Shown: piece by piece, positions 40,241 to 50,223 of the stretch
How positions within the stretch are numbered: the stretch's first letter is position 1
Layout: each line of letters begins with the position of its first letter
DNA from: Streptomyces spinoverrucosus
GTDB taxonomy: Bacteria > Actinomycetota > Actinomycetes > Streptomycetales > Streptomycetaceae
Direction of reading: 5' to 3'
Length of the DNA: 64,000 nucleotides
Assembly (NCBI RefSeq): GCF_015712165.1
Contig: NZ_JADPZX010000001.1
Location: 1,426,001-1,490,000, forward strand
The notes under the pieces: generated by a model
What the model saw: only the letters and a program-made list of their open reading frames with translations
Databases searched by the model: none
Told to the model about the DNA's origin: nothing
Made by a program: the position numbers and the translations under genes

Positions 40241-41698
40241 TCAGTGCACGCCCATCCAGCTCTCGATGGGGTTGAGTGCGAAGAACACCACGAAGATCGC
40301 CGTCAGCGCCCACATGAAGACACCTATCTCGCGCGCCTTGCCCTGCGCGATCCGGATGGCGACGTAGGAGATGACACCGGCGGCGACACCCGCGGTGATC
40401 GAGTACGTGAACGGCATGATCACGACGGTCAGGAAGACCGGGATCGCGGTGGCGCGGTCGGACCAGTCCACGTGCCGGGCGTTCATCATCATCATGGCGC
40501 CGATCACCACCAGGGCGGCGGCCGCGACCTCGCCCGGCACGATCGCCGTCAGCGGCGTGAAGAACAGGCAGGCCGCGAAGAACAGACCGGTGACCACCGA
40601 CGACAGGCCGGTGCGGGCACCCTCGCCGACGCCGGTCGCCGACTCCACGAACACGGTCTGGCCGGAGGCGCCGGAGACGCCGCCGATCGCGCCGCCCGCG
40701 CCGTCGATGAACAGCGCCTTGGACAGGCCCGGCATCCGGCCCTTGTCGTCCGCCAGCTTGGCCTCGGTGCCGACGCCGATGATCGTCGCCATCGCGTCGA
40801 AGAACCCGGCGAGCACCAGCGTGAACACGATCATGCCGACGGTCATCGCGCCGACCTCGCCCCAGCCGCCGAACTCGACGTTGCCGAAGATCGAGAAGTC
40901 GGGCATCGAGACCGCGCCGCCCCGCAGTTCGGGAGCGCCGCCGGCCCACTGCTCGGGGTCGATGACGTCGAGGGCGTTGAGGATCAGGGCGAGGACCGTG
41001 CCGCCGACGATGCCGAGCAGGATGGCGCCGGGGATGCCGCGCGCCTGGAGCATGAAGATGGCGAGGAGGGTCAGGGCGAAGAGCAGCACCGGCCAGCCGG
41101 CCAGTTCGCCCTCCGGGCCGAGGATCACCGGGGTGGTCTCGCCGTTGTGCACGAAACCGGCCTTGTAGAAGCCGATCAGCGCCACGAACAGGCCGATACC
41201 CATGGTGATCGCGTGCTTCAGCGGCAAGGGAATCGCGTTCATGATCATCTCGCGCAGGCCGGTGACGACCAGCAGCATGATGACCACGCCGTACATCACG
41301 CACATGCCCATCGCCTGGGCCCAGGTCATCTGGGGAGCGACCTGGGAGGCGAGGACTCCGGAGACGGAGAGGCCCGCGGCGAGCGCCAGGGGCACCTTGC
41401 CGACGAAACCCATCAGCAGCGTCGTGAGGGCCGCCGCGAACGCGGTGGCGGTGATCAGGGCCTTCTGGCCGAGCGTGTCCCCCGCCGCGTCCTTGCCGGA
41501 CAGGATCAGGGGGTTGAGGAGGAGGATGTACGCCATCGCCATGAAGGTGGTGACGCCGCCGCGCACCTCACGCGCGACCGAGGATCCCCGTTGGGATATG
41601 TGAAAGTACCGGTCGAGCCAAGAGCGTCCGGCCGGGACGCGGGATCCGTCACCCGCGTCCTCCGAGACGGTCTTCGGCTCCAGTGACTGCTGGGTCAT
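40241..41698 (-). CDS. NCS2 purine permease (AzgA/GhxP-like)
   Basis: A 485-aa membrane protein of the AzgA-like branch of NCS2. It starts WLDRYFHISQRGSSVAREVR, then GGVTTFMAMAYILLLNPLIL. It has GLSVSGVLASQVAPQMTWAQ, TEAKLADDKGRMPGLSKALF and VFVESATGVGEGARTGLSSV, the regions carrying substrate-binding Glu residues. It should import hypoxanthine, guanine or adenine. Its position between the xanthine dehydrogenase subunits and XdhC indicates supply of purines for oxidation. Confidence 0.92.
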   Translation of the reverse strand: MTQQSLEPKTVSEDAGDGSRVPAGRSWLDRYFHISQRGSSVAREVRGGVTTFMAMAYILLLNPLILSGKDAAGDTLGQKALITATAFAAALTTLLMGFVGKVPLALAAGLSVSGVLASQVAPQMTWAQAMGMCVMYGVVIMLLVVTGLREMIMNAIPLPLKHAITMGIGLFVALIGFYKAGFVHNGETTPVILGPEGELAGWPVLLFALTLLAIFMLQARGIPGAILLGIVGGTVLALILNALDVIDPEQWAGGAPELRGGAVSMPDFSIFGNVEFGGWGEVGAMTVGMIVFTLVLAGFFDAMATIIGVGTEAKLADDKGRMPGLSKALFIDGAGGAIGGVSGASGQTVFVESATGVGEGARTGLSSVVTGLFFAACLFFTPLTAIVPGEVAAAALVVIGAMMMMNARHVDWSDRATAIPVFLTVVIMPFTYSITAGVAAGVISYVAIRIAQGKAREIGVFMWALTAIFVVFFALNPIESWMGVH

Positions 41699-41853
41699 GT
41701 GGGCCTACTCCCAAGGTTCATAGGGGCACCCGCATGGGGACCGCCGTTGCGGCTGCGGGATTTGGGAAGGTGCTTCGGCCGCACGACCCGGGGGACGGCC
41801 CGAGACGAACGATTCGGTCGGTTCCAAGGACCGCGAGCGGTGCGGTACTTGGG

Positions 41854-41898
41854 CTCCGGGCGGCGCGGAGTGTGTGACGTTCCATGCGCCGCCCGGAG
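41854..41898 (-). terminator. Terminator after the xanthine dehydrogenase subunit genes
   Basis: Perfect 13-bp arms (CTCCGGGCGGCGC and its complement) with a 19-nt loop, starting five bases beyond the large-subunit stop. It separates the three subunit genes from the permease-xdhC pair, so the latter may have their own promoter. Confidence 0.75.
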
Positions 41899-41903
41899 AG
41901 CTC

Positions 41904-44288
41904 TTACGCGGTACCGGTCAGGTGCTCGGGGCGGACCGGCGTCCTGTTCAGCTCCAGGCCGGTCGCGTTGCGGATCGCCGCGAGGACCGCCGGAGTCGAG
42001 GACAGGGTGGGGGCCTCGCCGATGCCGCGCAGCCCGTACGGGGCGTGCTCGTCGGCGAGTTCGAGGACGTCGACCGGGATGGTCGGCGTGTCGAGGATGG
42101 TCGGGATCAGATAGTCCGTGAAGGAGGGGTTCTTCACCTTCGCGGTCTTCGGGTCGACGACGATCTCCTCCATGACCGCCACACCGAGACCCTGGGTCGT
42201 ACCGCCCTGGATCTGCCCGATGACGGACAGCGGGTTGAGCGCCTTGCCGACGTCCTGCGCGCAGGCCAGCTCGATCACCTTGACCAGGCCGAGCTCGGTG
42301 TCGACCTCGACGACGGCGCGGTGCGCGGCGAAGGAGTACTGGACGTGGCCGAAGCCCTGGCCGGTGCGCAGGTCGAAGGCCTCGGTCGGCCGGTGCCGCC
42401 ACTCCTCCTCGACCTCGACGGCCTCGTTCTCCAGCACGTCCACCAGGTCGGCCAGCACCTCGCCGCCGTCGGTGACGACCTTGCCGCCCTCCAGCAGCAG
42501 CTCGGCCGTCGCCCAGGCCGGGTGGTAGGAGCCGAACTTGCGGCGCCCGAGCTCCAGCACCTGCTCGCGGACCAGCTCACAGGCGTTCTTGACGGCACCA
42601 CCGGTGACGTACGTCTGCCGCGAGGCGGACGTCGAACCGGCGCTGCCCACCTGGGTGTCCGCCGGGTGGATGGTCACCTGGGTGACGCCCAGCTCGGTGC
42701 GGGCGATCTGCGCGTGGACGGTGACACCGCCCTGGCCGACCTCCGCCATGGCCGTGTGGACCGTGGCCACCGGCTCGCCGCCGACGACCTCCATGCGCAC
42801 CTTGGCGGTGGAGTAGTCGTCGAAGCCCTCGGAGAAGCCGACGTTCTTGATGCCGACCGCGTAGCCCACACCCCGTACGACGCCTTCACCGTGCGTGGTG
42901 TTGGACAGGCCGCCGGGCAGCTGCCGGACGTCCGCGCCCTCGCTGCTCTCCCACTGGCGCTCCGGCGGCATCGGCATCGCCTTGACGCGGCGCAGGAGTT
43001 CGGCGACCGGCGCCGGCGAGTCGACGGGCTGGCCGGTCGGCATGATGGTGCCCTGTTCCATGGCGTTGAGCTGCCGGAACTCCACCGGGTCCATGCCGAG
43101 CTTCTTCGCCAGCTTGTCCATCTGCGCCTCGTAGGCGAAGCACGCCTGGACCGCGCCGAAGCCGCGCATGGCGCCGCAGGGCGGGTTGTTGGTGTAGAGG
43201 GCGATGGCCTCGATGTCGACGTCGTCGATGACGTACGGGCCGACGGACAGCGAGGAGGCGTTGCCGACGACCGCCGGGGAGGCGGAGGCGTAGGCGCCGC
43301 CGTCCAGGACGATCCGGCACTTCATGTGCGTGAGCTTGCCGTCCTTGGTGGCGCCGTGCTCGTAGTACAGCTTGGCCGGGTGGCGGTGGACGTGCCCGAA
43401 GAAGGACTCGAACCGGTTGTAGACGATCTTCACCGGCTTGCCGGTGCGCAGCGCCAGCAGGCAGGCGTGGATCTGCATCGACAGGTCCTCACGACCGCCG
43501 AACGCGCCGCCGACACCGGCCAGCGTCATCCGCACCTTCTCCTCGGGCAGGCCGAGCACGGGCGCGATCTGGCGCAGGTCGGAGTGCAGCCACTGGGTGG
43601 CGATGTAGAGGTGGACGCCGCCGTCCTCCTCGGGCACCGCGAGACCGGACTCGGGGCCGAGGAAGGCCTGGTCCTGCATGCCGAAGGTGTACTCGCCCTC
43701 GACGATGACGTCGGCGCGCTTGCGGGCCTGAGTCACATCGCCGCGGATGATCGGCTGGCGGTGCACGATGTTCGGGTGCGGGACGTGGCCGGCGTGGTGA
43801 TCGTCGCGGCCCTCGTGGACGAGGATCGCGTCCGGCGCGGTCGCGGAGGCCTCGTCGGTGATGACGGGCAGTTCGCGGTAGTCGACCTTGATCTTGGCGG
43901 CGGCGCGGCGGGCCGTCTCCGGGTGGTCGGCGGCGACGATCGCGACGGGCTCGCCGTGGTGGCGTACCTTGCCGTGCGCGAGGACCGGGGTGTCCTGGAT
44001 CTCCAGGCCGTAGTTCTTCACCTCGGTCGGCAGGTCGTCGTACGTCAGCACGGCGTACACACCCGGCAGCGCGAGCGCCTCGGACGTGTCGATCGAGACG
44101 ATCTCGGCGTGCGCGACCGTGGAGCGCAGGATCTGCCCCCACAGCATGTCCTCGTGCCACATGTCGGACGAGTACGCGAACTCGCCGGTGACCTTCAGGG
44201 TGCCGTCCGGGCGGAGCGTGGACTCACCGATGCCGCCCTTGGTCTGCGAGCCCTGCGTGATCTTCGTAGGTGCGCCGTTGGTCGGCAT
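41904..44288 (-). CDS. Xanthine dehydrogenase, molybdopterin-binding large subunit
   Basis: A 794-aa molybdenum hydroxylase subunit starting MPTNGAPTKITQGSQTKGGI at ATG 44288. Domains: Ald_Xan_dh_C (about 30-140, with DTPVLAHGKVRHHGEPVAIV) and two MoCoBD domains containing GGAFGGREDLSMQIHACLLA, NNPPCGAMRGFGAVQACFAY and QGTTQGLG-type cofactor contacts. The active-site Glu lies in GLRGIGEAPTLSSTPAVLAA. It hydroxylates hypoxanthine and xanthine to urate. It starts two bases after the iron-sulfur subunit stop; a strong terminator follows. Confidence 0.95.
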   Translation of the reverse strand: MPTNGAPTKITQGSQTKGGIGESTLRPDGTLKVTGEFAYSSDMWHEDMLWGQILRSTVAHAEIVSIDTSEALALPGVYAVLTYDDLPTEVKNYGLEIQDTPVLAHGKVRHHGEPVAIVAADHPETARRAAAKIKVDYRELPVITDEASATAPDAILVHEGRDDHHAGHVPHPNIVHRQPIIRGDVTQARKRADVIVEGEYTFGMQDQAFLGPESGLAVPEEDGGVHLYIATQWLHSDLRQIAPVLGLPEEKVRMTLAGVGGAFGGREDLSMQIHACLLALRTGKPVKIVYNRFESFFGHVHRHPAKLYYEHGATKDGKLTHMKCRIVLDGGAYASASPAVVGNASSLSVGPYVIDDVDIEAIALYTNNPPCGAMRGFGAVQACFAYEAQMDKLAKKLGMDPVEFRQLNAMEQGTIMPTGQPVDSPAPVAELLRRVKAMPMPPERQWESSEGADVRQLPGGLSNTTHGEGVVRGVGYAVGIKNVGFSEGFDDYSTAKVRMEVVGGEPVATVHTAMAEVGQGGVTVHAQIARTELGVTQVTIHPADTQVGSAGSTSASRQTYVTGGAVKNACELVREQVLELGRRKFGSYHPAWATAELLLEGGKVVTDGGEVLADLVDVLENEAVEVEEEWRHRPTEAFDLRTGQGFGHVQYSFAAHRAVVEVDTELGLVKVIELACAQDVGKALNPLSVIGQIQGGTTQGLGVAVMEEIVVDPKTAKVKNPSFTDYLIPTILDTPTIPVDVLELADEHAPYGLRGIGEAPTLSSTPAVLAAIRNATGLELNRTPVRPEHLTGTA

Positions 44289-44290
44289 GG

Positions 44291-44871
<581 letters not shown>

Positions 44872-44872
<1 letters not shown>

Positions 44873-45762
44873 TACGCGGCTCCCTCCGTGCGTGCGGCGG
44901 TGCCGCGATACGACTCCCAGGTCCAGGTCAGGGTCCGGCGGGCCATGATGCCCACCGCGTGCCGGCGGTAGCTCGCCGTGCCCCGGACGTCGTCGATCGG
45001 GTTGCAGGCGGCGGAGCACAGGTCCGCGAACTGCTTGGCGACCGACGGGGTGATGATCTTTCCGTTGTCCCAGAAGCCACCCTCTTCGAGCGCGGCGTTC
45101 AGGAACTCCTCCGCGGCCTTGGCCCGCACGGGCGTCGGGGCCGCCGAACCGATACCGGTCCGCACGGTCCGCGTCTGCGGGTGCAGGGCGAGCCCGAAGG
45201 CGCACACGGCGATGACCATGGCGTTGCGCGTGCCGACCTTCGAGTACTGCTGGGGCCCGTCCGCCTTCTTGATGTGTACGGCGCGGATCAGCTCGTCGGC
45301 CGCCAGCGCGTTGCGCTTGACGCCGGTGTAGAACTCATCGATCGGAATACGGCGGGACCCGCGCACCGACTCGACCTCGACCTCGGCGCCGGCGGCGAGG
45401 AGGGCGGGGTGGGCGTCACCGGCCGGGGAGGCGGTGCCGAGGTTGCCGCCGACGCCGCCGCGGTTGCGGATCTGCGGGGAGGCGACGGTGTGCGAGGCGA
45501 GGGCCAGGCCCGGCAGCTCGGCGCGCAGGTGCTCCATGATCTTCGAGTACGGGACGGAGGCCCCCAGCCGCACGGAGTCCTCGCCGATCTCCCACTCGGA
45601 GAGATCGCCGATGCGGTTGAGGTCCATGAGGTACTCGGGCCGGCGGTGGTCGAAGTTGATCTCGACCATCACATCGGTGCCACCCGCAATCGGCACAGCG
45701 GTGGGGTGCTCGGCCTTCGCGGCGAGCGCCTCCTCCCAGCTGGCGGGGCGAAGGAAGTCCAT
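44872..45762 (-). CDS. Xanthine dehydrogenase, FAD-binding subunit
   Basis: A 296-aa protein starting MDFLRPASWEEALAAKAEHP. The FAD_binding_5 motifs are visible: PIAGGTDVMVEINFDHRRPE, LASHTVASPQIRNRGGVGGN then LGTASPAGDAHPALLA, and a CO_deh_flav_C domain at the end (SKVGTRNAMVIAVCAFGLAL). It is first in the FAD - FeS - Mo subunit operon, divergent from the PucR gene with a 366-bp control region between them. It transfers electrons to NAD+. Confidence 0.94.
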
Positions 45763-46128
45763 GACCGGCTCTCTTCATCGTCTCGTGGGTCGTACAGATT
45801 GAGCCAATCCGTGTGCGGCGGGCCCGGCTCGTTCATGTGCTGTTAACGCGCATTGACCTCAGTACACAGCGCCTTGTTCCAGCGCGGTCAGTCACCGAAA
45901 CCATGAAGGAGTTGGCTGGCCAGGGCGGTCATCTTGTAGATTCGTATGAACGGAGGTCATCAGTAACCTCCTGGTTTTCCTGGGGAAACGTCCGGCACAG
46001 GCCGCGTGACCTGGGACACAGCACGGGAGACGGCGAGCACCGCTCAACCGGCCACCGCACGGGCCACTCACCCAGGGACCCGTCAAGATCCATCGTAGTT
46101 TTCGAGACAAAGAACGGCGGCGACGAGA
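45763..46128. promoter_or_regulatory. Divergent control region between xanthine dehydrogenase and pucR
   Basis: No gene is apparent in 366 bp. It holds an inverted repeat with arms GGAGGT (45952-45957) and ACCTCC (45966-45971) around CATCAGTA, preceded by an AT-rich TTGTAGATTCGTATGAA block. Both divergent promoters and the PucR site should lie here, but I cannot place them exactly. Confidence 0.5.
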
Positions 46129-47802
46129 ATGCGGCTGCGCGCACTGCTGGACACCGACGCGCTGGGCCTCAAGCTGCTCGGCGGCGAGGACGAGCTGGAC
46201 CGCACCGTGCGGGGCGTGATGACCACCGACCTGCGGGACCCCAGCCGCTACCTCTCCGGCGGTGAGCTGGTGCTCACGGGCCTGGCGTGGCGCCGGAACG
46301 CGGCCGACTCCGAGCCCTTCGTACGCATCCTGGTGCAGGCCGGCGTGGCGGCACTGGGGGCCGGCGAGGCGGAACTCGGCGACGTGCCGGACGACCTGGT
46401 CATGGCCTGCGCCCGCCACCGCCTGCCCCTCTTCGCGGTGCACGAGTCGGTGGCCTTCGCGACGATCACCGAGCACGTCGTACGACAGGTCTCCGGCGAG
46501 CGCGCCGGCGACCTCGCGGCCGTGGTCGACCGGCACCGCCGGATGATGACGGCGGGCCCGGCGGGCGGCGGCCCGGACGTGGTCCTCGACCTCCTCGGCT
46601 CGGACCTGGACCTGCGCGCCTGGGTCCTCTCCCCCACCGGCCGCCTGATCGCGGGCTCCAAGGTCGGCGGCCCGGCGCTGCCCCCCGAGGCGTGCGCGAA
46701 GCTGGCGGCCGAGCACCTGGCGGCGGCCCGCACCGGCCGGCGCGGCCCGCACCGCCTGATCCTCGGCACCACGACGTACTCGCTCTTCCCGATCCGCAGC
46801 AGCGGCCGCTCCCCGCAGGCCTCCCGGGACGTACGCGAGACAGTCCTGTCGGACTGGCTACTTGCCGTCGAGGCGGACGCGGGTGACTGGCCGGAGGAGC
46901 GCCTCGACCTCCTCCACGGCGTCACGCAACTCATCGCCGTCGAACGCGACCGCCGCGACGCGGCCCGCACGGTCCGCCGCCGCCTGGCCCAGGAGGTCCT
47001 GGAACTCGTCCAGACGGGCGCCGCCCCCGCCGAGATCGCGGCCCGCCTGCGCGTCGCCGCGCCGGTGCTGCTGCCCGGCCTCGGCGCGGCCCCCCACTGG
47101 CAGGTGGTCGTGGCCCGCGTCGAATGGGACGGCGCCGACATCGAGGCGGGTCCGGTGGCCCAGTCCCTCCTGGAGGAGATCCTGGTCGACCCGCTGGCCA
47201 CCGGCCCGGAACCCTCCGACCGCATCGCCGTGGCCCACACCGGCGACGAGGCGATCGCCCTGGTCCCCCTGCCCGCCGTCTCCTCGGAGCACGACGGCTC
47301 GGAGACCGGCGTCCTCGCCGACGCACTCCTCACCGCGGTCCGCGCCCCCCTCTCGGCCGGCCTGGAGGACGACGGCCGCGTCACCCTCGGCGTCAGCGCG
47401 GCGGTCCACTCGGCGGAGGGCCTGCGCGGCGCCCTGGAGGAGGCCCGGCACGCCCGCCGGGTGGCGGCGGCCCGCCCCGGCCGCGTCTGCGCGGCCGGCC
47501 ACCAGGAACTGGCCTCCCACGTCCTCCTCCTGCCCTTCGTCCCCGACGACGTACGCCGCGCCTTCACCGCCCGACTCCTGGACCCCCTGCGCGACTACGA
47601 CCGCCGCCACCGCGCCGAACTCATCCCGACCCTCGAAGCCTTCCTCGAATGCGACGGCTCCTGGACCCGCTGCGCCTCCCGCCTCCACCTGCACGTCAAC
47701 ACCCTGCGCTACCGCGTGGGCCGCATCGAGCAGCTGACGAGCCGCGACCTCTCACGCCTGGAGGACAAGCTCGACTTCTTCCTGGCCCTGCGCATGAGCT
47801 GA
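46129..47802 (+). CDS. PucR-family purine catabolism regulator
   Basis: A 557-aa regulator starting MRLRALLDTDALGLKLLGGE. The N-terminal PucR domain (about 1-120) includes GVMTTDLRDPSRYLSGGELV and VHESVAFATITEHV. A GGDEF-like middle region and a C-terminal HTH_30 domain follow (LEAFLECDGSWTRCASRLHL, HVNTLRYRVGRIEQLTSRD). PucR-type activators respond to purine or nitrogen status. Divergence from the xanthine dehydrogenase operon makes it the likely regulator of uptake and oxidation genes 39043-45762. Confidence 0.92.
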   Translation: MRLRALLDTDALGLKLLGGEDELDRTVRGVMTTDLRDPSRYLSGGELVLTGLAWRRNAADSEPFVRILVQAGVAALGAGEAELGDVPDDLVMACARHRLPLFAVHESVAFATITEHVVRQVSGERAGDLAAVVDRHRRMMTAGPAGGGPDVVLDLLGSDLDLRAWVLSPTGRLIAGSKVGGPALPPEACAKLAAEHLAAARTGRRGPHRLILGTTTYSLFPIRSSGRSPQASRDVRETVLSDWLLAVEADAGDWPEERLDLLHGVTQLIAVERDRRDAARTVRRRLAQEVLELVQTGAAPAEIAARLRVAAPVLLPGLGAAPHWQVVVARVEWDGADIEAGPVAQSLLEEILVDPLATGPEPSDRIAVAHTGDEAIALVPLPAVSSEHDGSETGVLADALLTAVRAPLSAGLEDDGRVTLGVSAAVHSAEGLRGALEEARHARRVAAARPGRVCAAGHQELASHVLLLPFVPDDVRRAFTARLLDPLRDYDRRHRAELIPTLEAFLECDGSWTRCASRLHLHVNTLRYRVGRIEQLTSRDLSRLEDKLDFFLALRMS

Positions 47803-47930
47803 AACCCAACAGACCGCAAAGCCCCTCGACTTTGTGAAATCCTTCACCCACCCTCTTGGCCGGGCAGCTGAATTGGTGTTGAAATGCGGCCACCACTCAA
47901 CAGCTCGATGGCGCGCTCGGGGAGGGCAAC

Positions 47931-48713
47931 GTGGCGCATACCGCCATGTCTGGTACCGGAACGACCTCAGACGACGATCCCCTCCAGACCGCGGTGTGGC
48001 GGTTGCGTTCACGGGCCTGCTGGGCCGACGCGGCGGCCCTGCTGACCCCGACCACGCCGGCGGCGGCCCTGCAACGCGCCGCGCTGCTGGTCGAACGATG
48101 CCTGTACACCGAGCAGGGCTGGCAGGAGGCCGAGGACGCCCTGCGCACGGCCGAGGCGCTGGCCCACACCGACGAGGAACGGGGTGCGGCCGCCTGTGAA
48201 CGCGGCCAGCTCGCCTACGCGGCCACCCTGCACACGGTCCGCGACCGCGCCGACGAGGCACGAGCGGCCCTCGGCCGGGCGGCGGCCCTGATCCCCCCGG
48301 GCGCCCCCGGCCGCCCCCTCCTGGACTTCCGCCGCGGCCTACTCGCCGAAAACCTCGCCCACTCCCCCCAGGCCGCCCTCGCCGCCTACCGCCGCGCCCA
48401 CGCCGGCGCCACCGCCCACGCCAACGCCCTCCTCCTCTCCTTCACCTGGCGCCACCTCGCCGGACTGGCGCTCAGAGAGGGCGAGTTGGCCGAGGCCCGC
48501 CACGGCTTCGCCGAATCCCTGCGGATCCGCGAGGAGTTGGGCTACCTGGTGGGCACGGCCCCCGCCCTGGCCTCGCTGGCCGCCACAGAACCCGAACCGG
48601 AGGCATCCCGCCTACGCGAGGAGGCCCGCCGCCTGTACCGCCTCCTGGGCGGAGTCCCCACCTGGCTCGCAACCCAACTGACACCACCGGCTGCTGGCGC
48701 GGCAACGGCGTAG
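47931..48713 (+). CDS. TPR-like helical protein
   Basis: A 260-aa protein from GTG 47931 with GGGGAGGG upstream. It is almost all helical, with repeat-like units RAALLVERCLYTEQGWQEAE, ADEARAALGRAAALIPPGAP, QAALAAYRRAHAGATAHANA and GELAEARHGFAESLRIREEL. These are tetratricopeptide-type repeats. No membrane, catalytic or DNA-binding motif is visible. It lies downstream of pucR by 128 bp but need not be related. Function unknown, presumably protein-protein contact. Confidence 0.65.
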   Translation: MAHTAMSGTGTTSDDDPLQTAVWRLRSRACWADAAALLTPTTPAAALQRAALLVERCLYTEQGWQEAEDALRTAEALAHTDEERGAAACERGQLAYAATLHTVRDRADEARAALGRAAALIPPGAPGRPLLDFRRGLLAENLAHSPQAALAAYRRAHAGATAHANALLLSFTWRHLAGLALREGELAEARHGFAESLRIREELGYLVGTAPALASLAATEPEPEASRLREEARRLYRLLGGVPTWLATQLTPPAAGAATA

Positions 48714-49166
48714 CGACTGCCCCCGGGGCGTCACGCAGCCCGGCACAACGGCTTACACCCGCGCCCACCCGTGCCGCCCCAGCAGCACGACTGCCCGCGA
48801 CTGGACGGCACCGCATACCTGCCGCTGGACAGCACCACACACCCGCGACGGGGCGGCACCACACACCCACCGCAGGACGACACCAGGTGCCCACGGCTCA
48901 GCGGCACCGCAACCCACAACCGGAGGGCACCGCATGCCCGCCGCTGGGCCGGTGATAGCCGCACTCGCGCACGCACGGAAGGGGCCGTGTCGGGGGGTGT
49001 CCGCCCGCAGCGGTTGGCGCGTCAACCCGGGCAAGTTGGTAAGTGACCGATTCCGCGCCGTTCCGAGGACGGACACCCCCCGGCGCGGCCCCGACCCACC
49101 CCCGGGCCGTAGGCGCTGCAGCGGCCCCCACCGATCAGCCACAGGCCGCCGCAGGCACCGGCACCC
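48714..49166. other. Gene-free convergent interval with degenerate direct repeats
   Basis: About 450 bp between convergent genes. Roughly 48780-48960 contains irregular 25-40-bp repeats built on GGCACCGCA and CACCACACACCC blocks. No supported ORF is present. It looks like a decayed minisatellite or relic coding sequence. Confidence 0.5.
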
Positions 49167-50054
49167 TCACCCCACGGCGAAGTGCGCCTCCACCAGCCCC
49201 CGCACCGCATCCAGATCCCGCACCACCAGCGCATCCAGCAGAGCGGCATGCTCAGCCGCATCCGCCACCAACTCCGTACGCCCCCGCGAGGCCGAGGCCG
49301 AGGCCAAGGCCCCCACCAACGGCCACTGCGCCCGCCGATGCACATCATCGGCGATCCGCACCAACTGCGAGTTCCCCGCAAGCCCCAGCACACCCCGGTG
49401 AAAGGCCCGATCGGCCTCCGCATACGTCGCCCGACACCCGGACGAGGCCGCCCGCACCGACGCCTCCGCCAACGGCCGCAACTCCGCCCACCGCTCCGCG
49501 GACACCGTACGAGCCAGCCGCAGAATGACAGGAACCTCGATCAGCCCCCGCACCTCCGCCAACTCCGCCAGCTCACGAGAATCCCGCTCGACCACCCGAA
49601 AACCCCGGTTGGGCACAACCTCGACGGCCCCCTCCAGAGCCAACTGCTGCATGGCCTCCCGCACAGGCGTCGCCGACACCCCGAACCGCTCCCCCAGCGC
49701 CGGCGCCGAGTACACCTCCCCCGGCCGCAGCTCCCCCCTCACCAACGCCGCACGCAACGCGTCAAGAATCTGCCCCCGCACGGACGCCCGCTGCACCACC
49801 GCCCGAACCGGCTGCTCACTGTGCGTGTGCTCCCCGTGCGCGTGCCCCCCGTGCGCGTGCCCCCCGTGCGCGTGCTCCCCGTGCGTGTGCTCCCCCCGCA
49901 CACCCTCAGCCGACTCACAGTCCCGCCCCCACGCCGCATCCGCGGCCCCAGGCTGCGCGGGCACCCGCACCTGCGGCACCGAAACCGAATCCCCCACACC
50001 GCCCACACCCCCCACCTCCACGAAGCCCGGCACGACTCGCTTCATGGGGTTCAC
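49167..50054 (-). CDS. GntR/FadR-family regulator with an N-terminal histidine-repeat tract
   Basis: A 295-aa protein. GTG 50054 has GGAGGAGG six bases upstream; ATG 50045 is the alternative. Residues 1-53 are low-complexity. Residues 54-78 are five pentapeptides of form G-x-H-x-H (ten His), then the GntR winged helix (VRGQILDALRAALVRGELRP, ALGERFGVSATPVREAMQQL) and an FCD ligand domain (about 150-290) with the metal-ligand helices TYAEADRAFHRGVLGLAGN and AAEHAALLDALVVRDLDAV. FCD domains often bind Zn or Ni, so the His tract may extend metal binding. It diverges from the iron-boxed FhuF-like gene. Confidence 0.85.
   Translation of the reverse strand: MNPMKRVVPGFVEVGGVGGVGDSVSVPQVRVPAQPGAADAAWGRDCESAEGVRGEHTHGEHAHGGHAHGGHAHGEHTHSEQPVRAVVQRASVRGQILDALRAALVRGELRPGEVYSAPALGERFGVSATPVREAMQQLALEGAVEVVPNRGFRVVERDSRELAELAEVRGLIEVPVILRLARTVSAERWAELRPLAEASVRAASSGCRATYAEADRAFHRGVLGLAGNSQLVRIADDVHRRAQWPLVGALASASASRGRTELVADAAEHAALLDALVVRDLDAVRGLVEAHFAVG
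49821..49895 (-). repeat. 15-bp tandem repeats coding the GxHxH tract
   Basis: Five in-frame 15-bp units coding GEHTH, GEHAH, GGHAH, GGHAH and GEHTH. Plus-strand units read GTGCGCGTGCCCCCC or close variants. Confidence 0.9.
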
Positions 50055-50167
50055 AGGGGTCCTCCTCCGGACGTGTCAGTACTTGGGGTCATTACGGCGT
50101 CTTGTTACTCATCCGTCAAGCACCTTAGGCGCAGAAGCCCCCAGTTCAAATCCTCCCCCCTTCCGCT

Positions 50168-50184
50168 AAGGTAAGCCTTACCTT
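50168..50184. promoter_or_regulatory. DmdR/IdeR-type iron box
   Basis: A perfect inverted repeat AAGGTAAG - C - CTTACCTT, matching the iron-box consensus (TTAGGTTAGGCTAACCTAA) recognised by DmdR1/IdeR in Streptomyces. It lies 39 bp upstream of the FhuF-like start, so iron-dependent repression is expected. Confidence 0.85.
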
Positions 50185-50223
50185 CAAACAGGCCCCAGAC
50201 ATCTCCGATTGGGTGGTCCCCGT

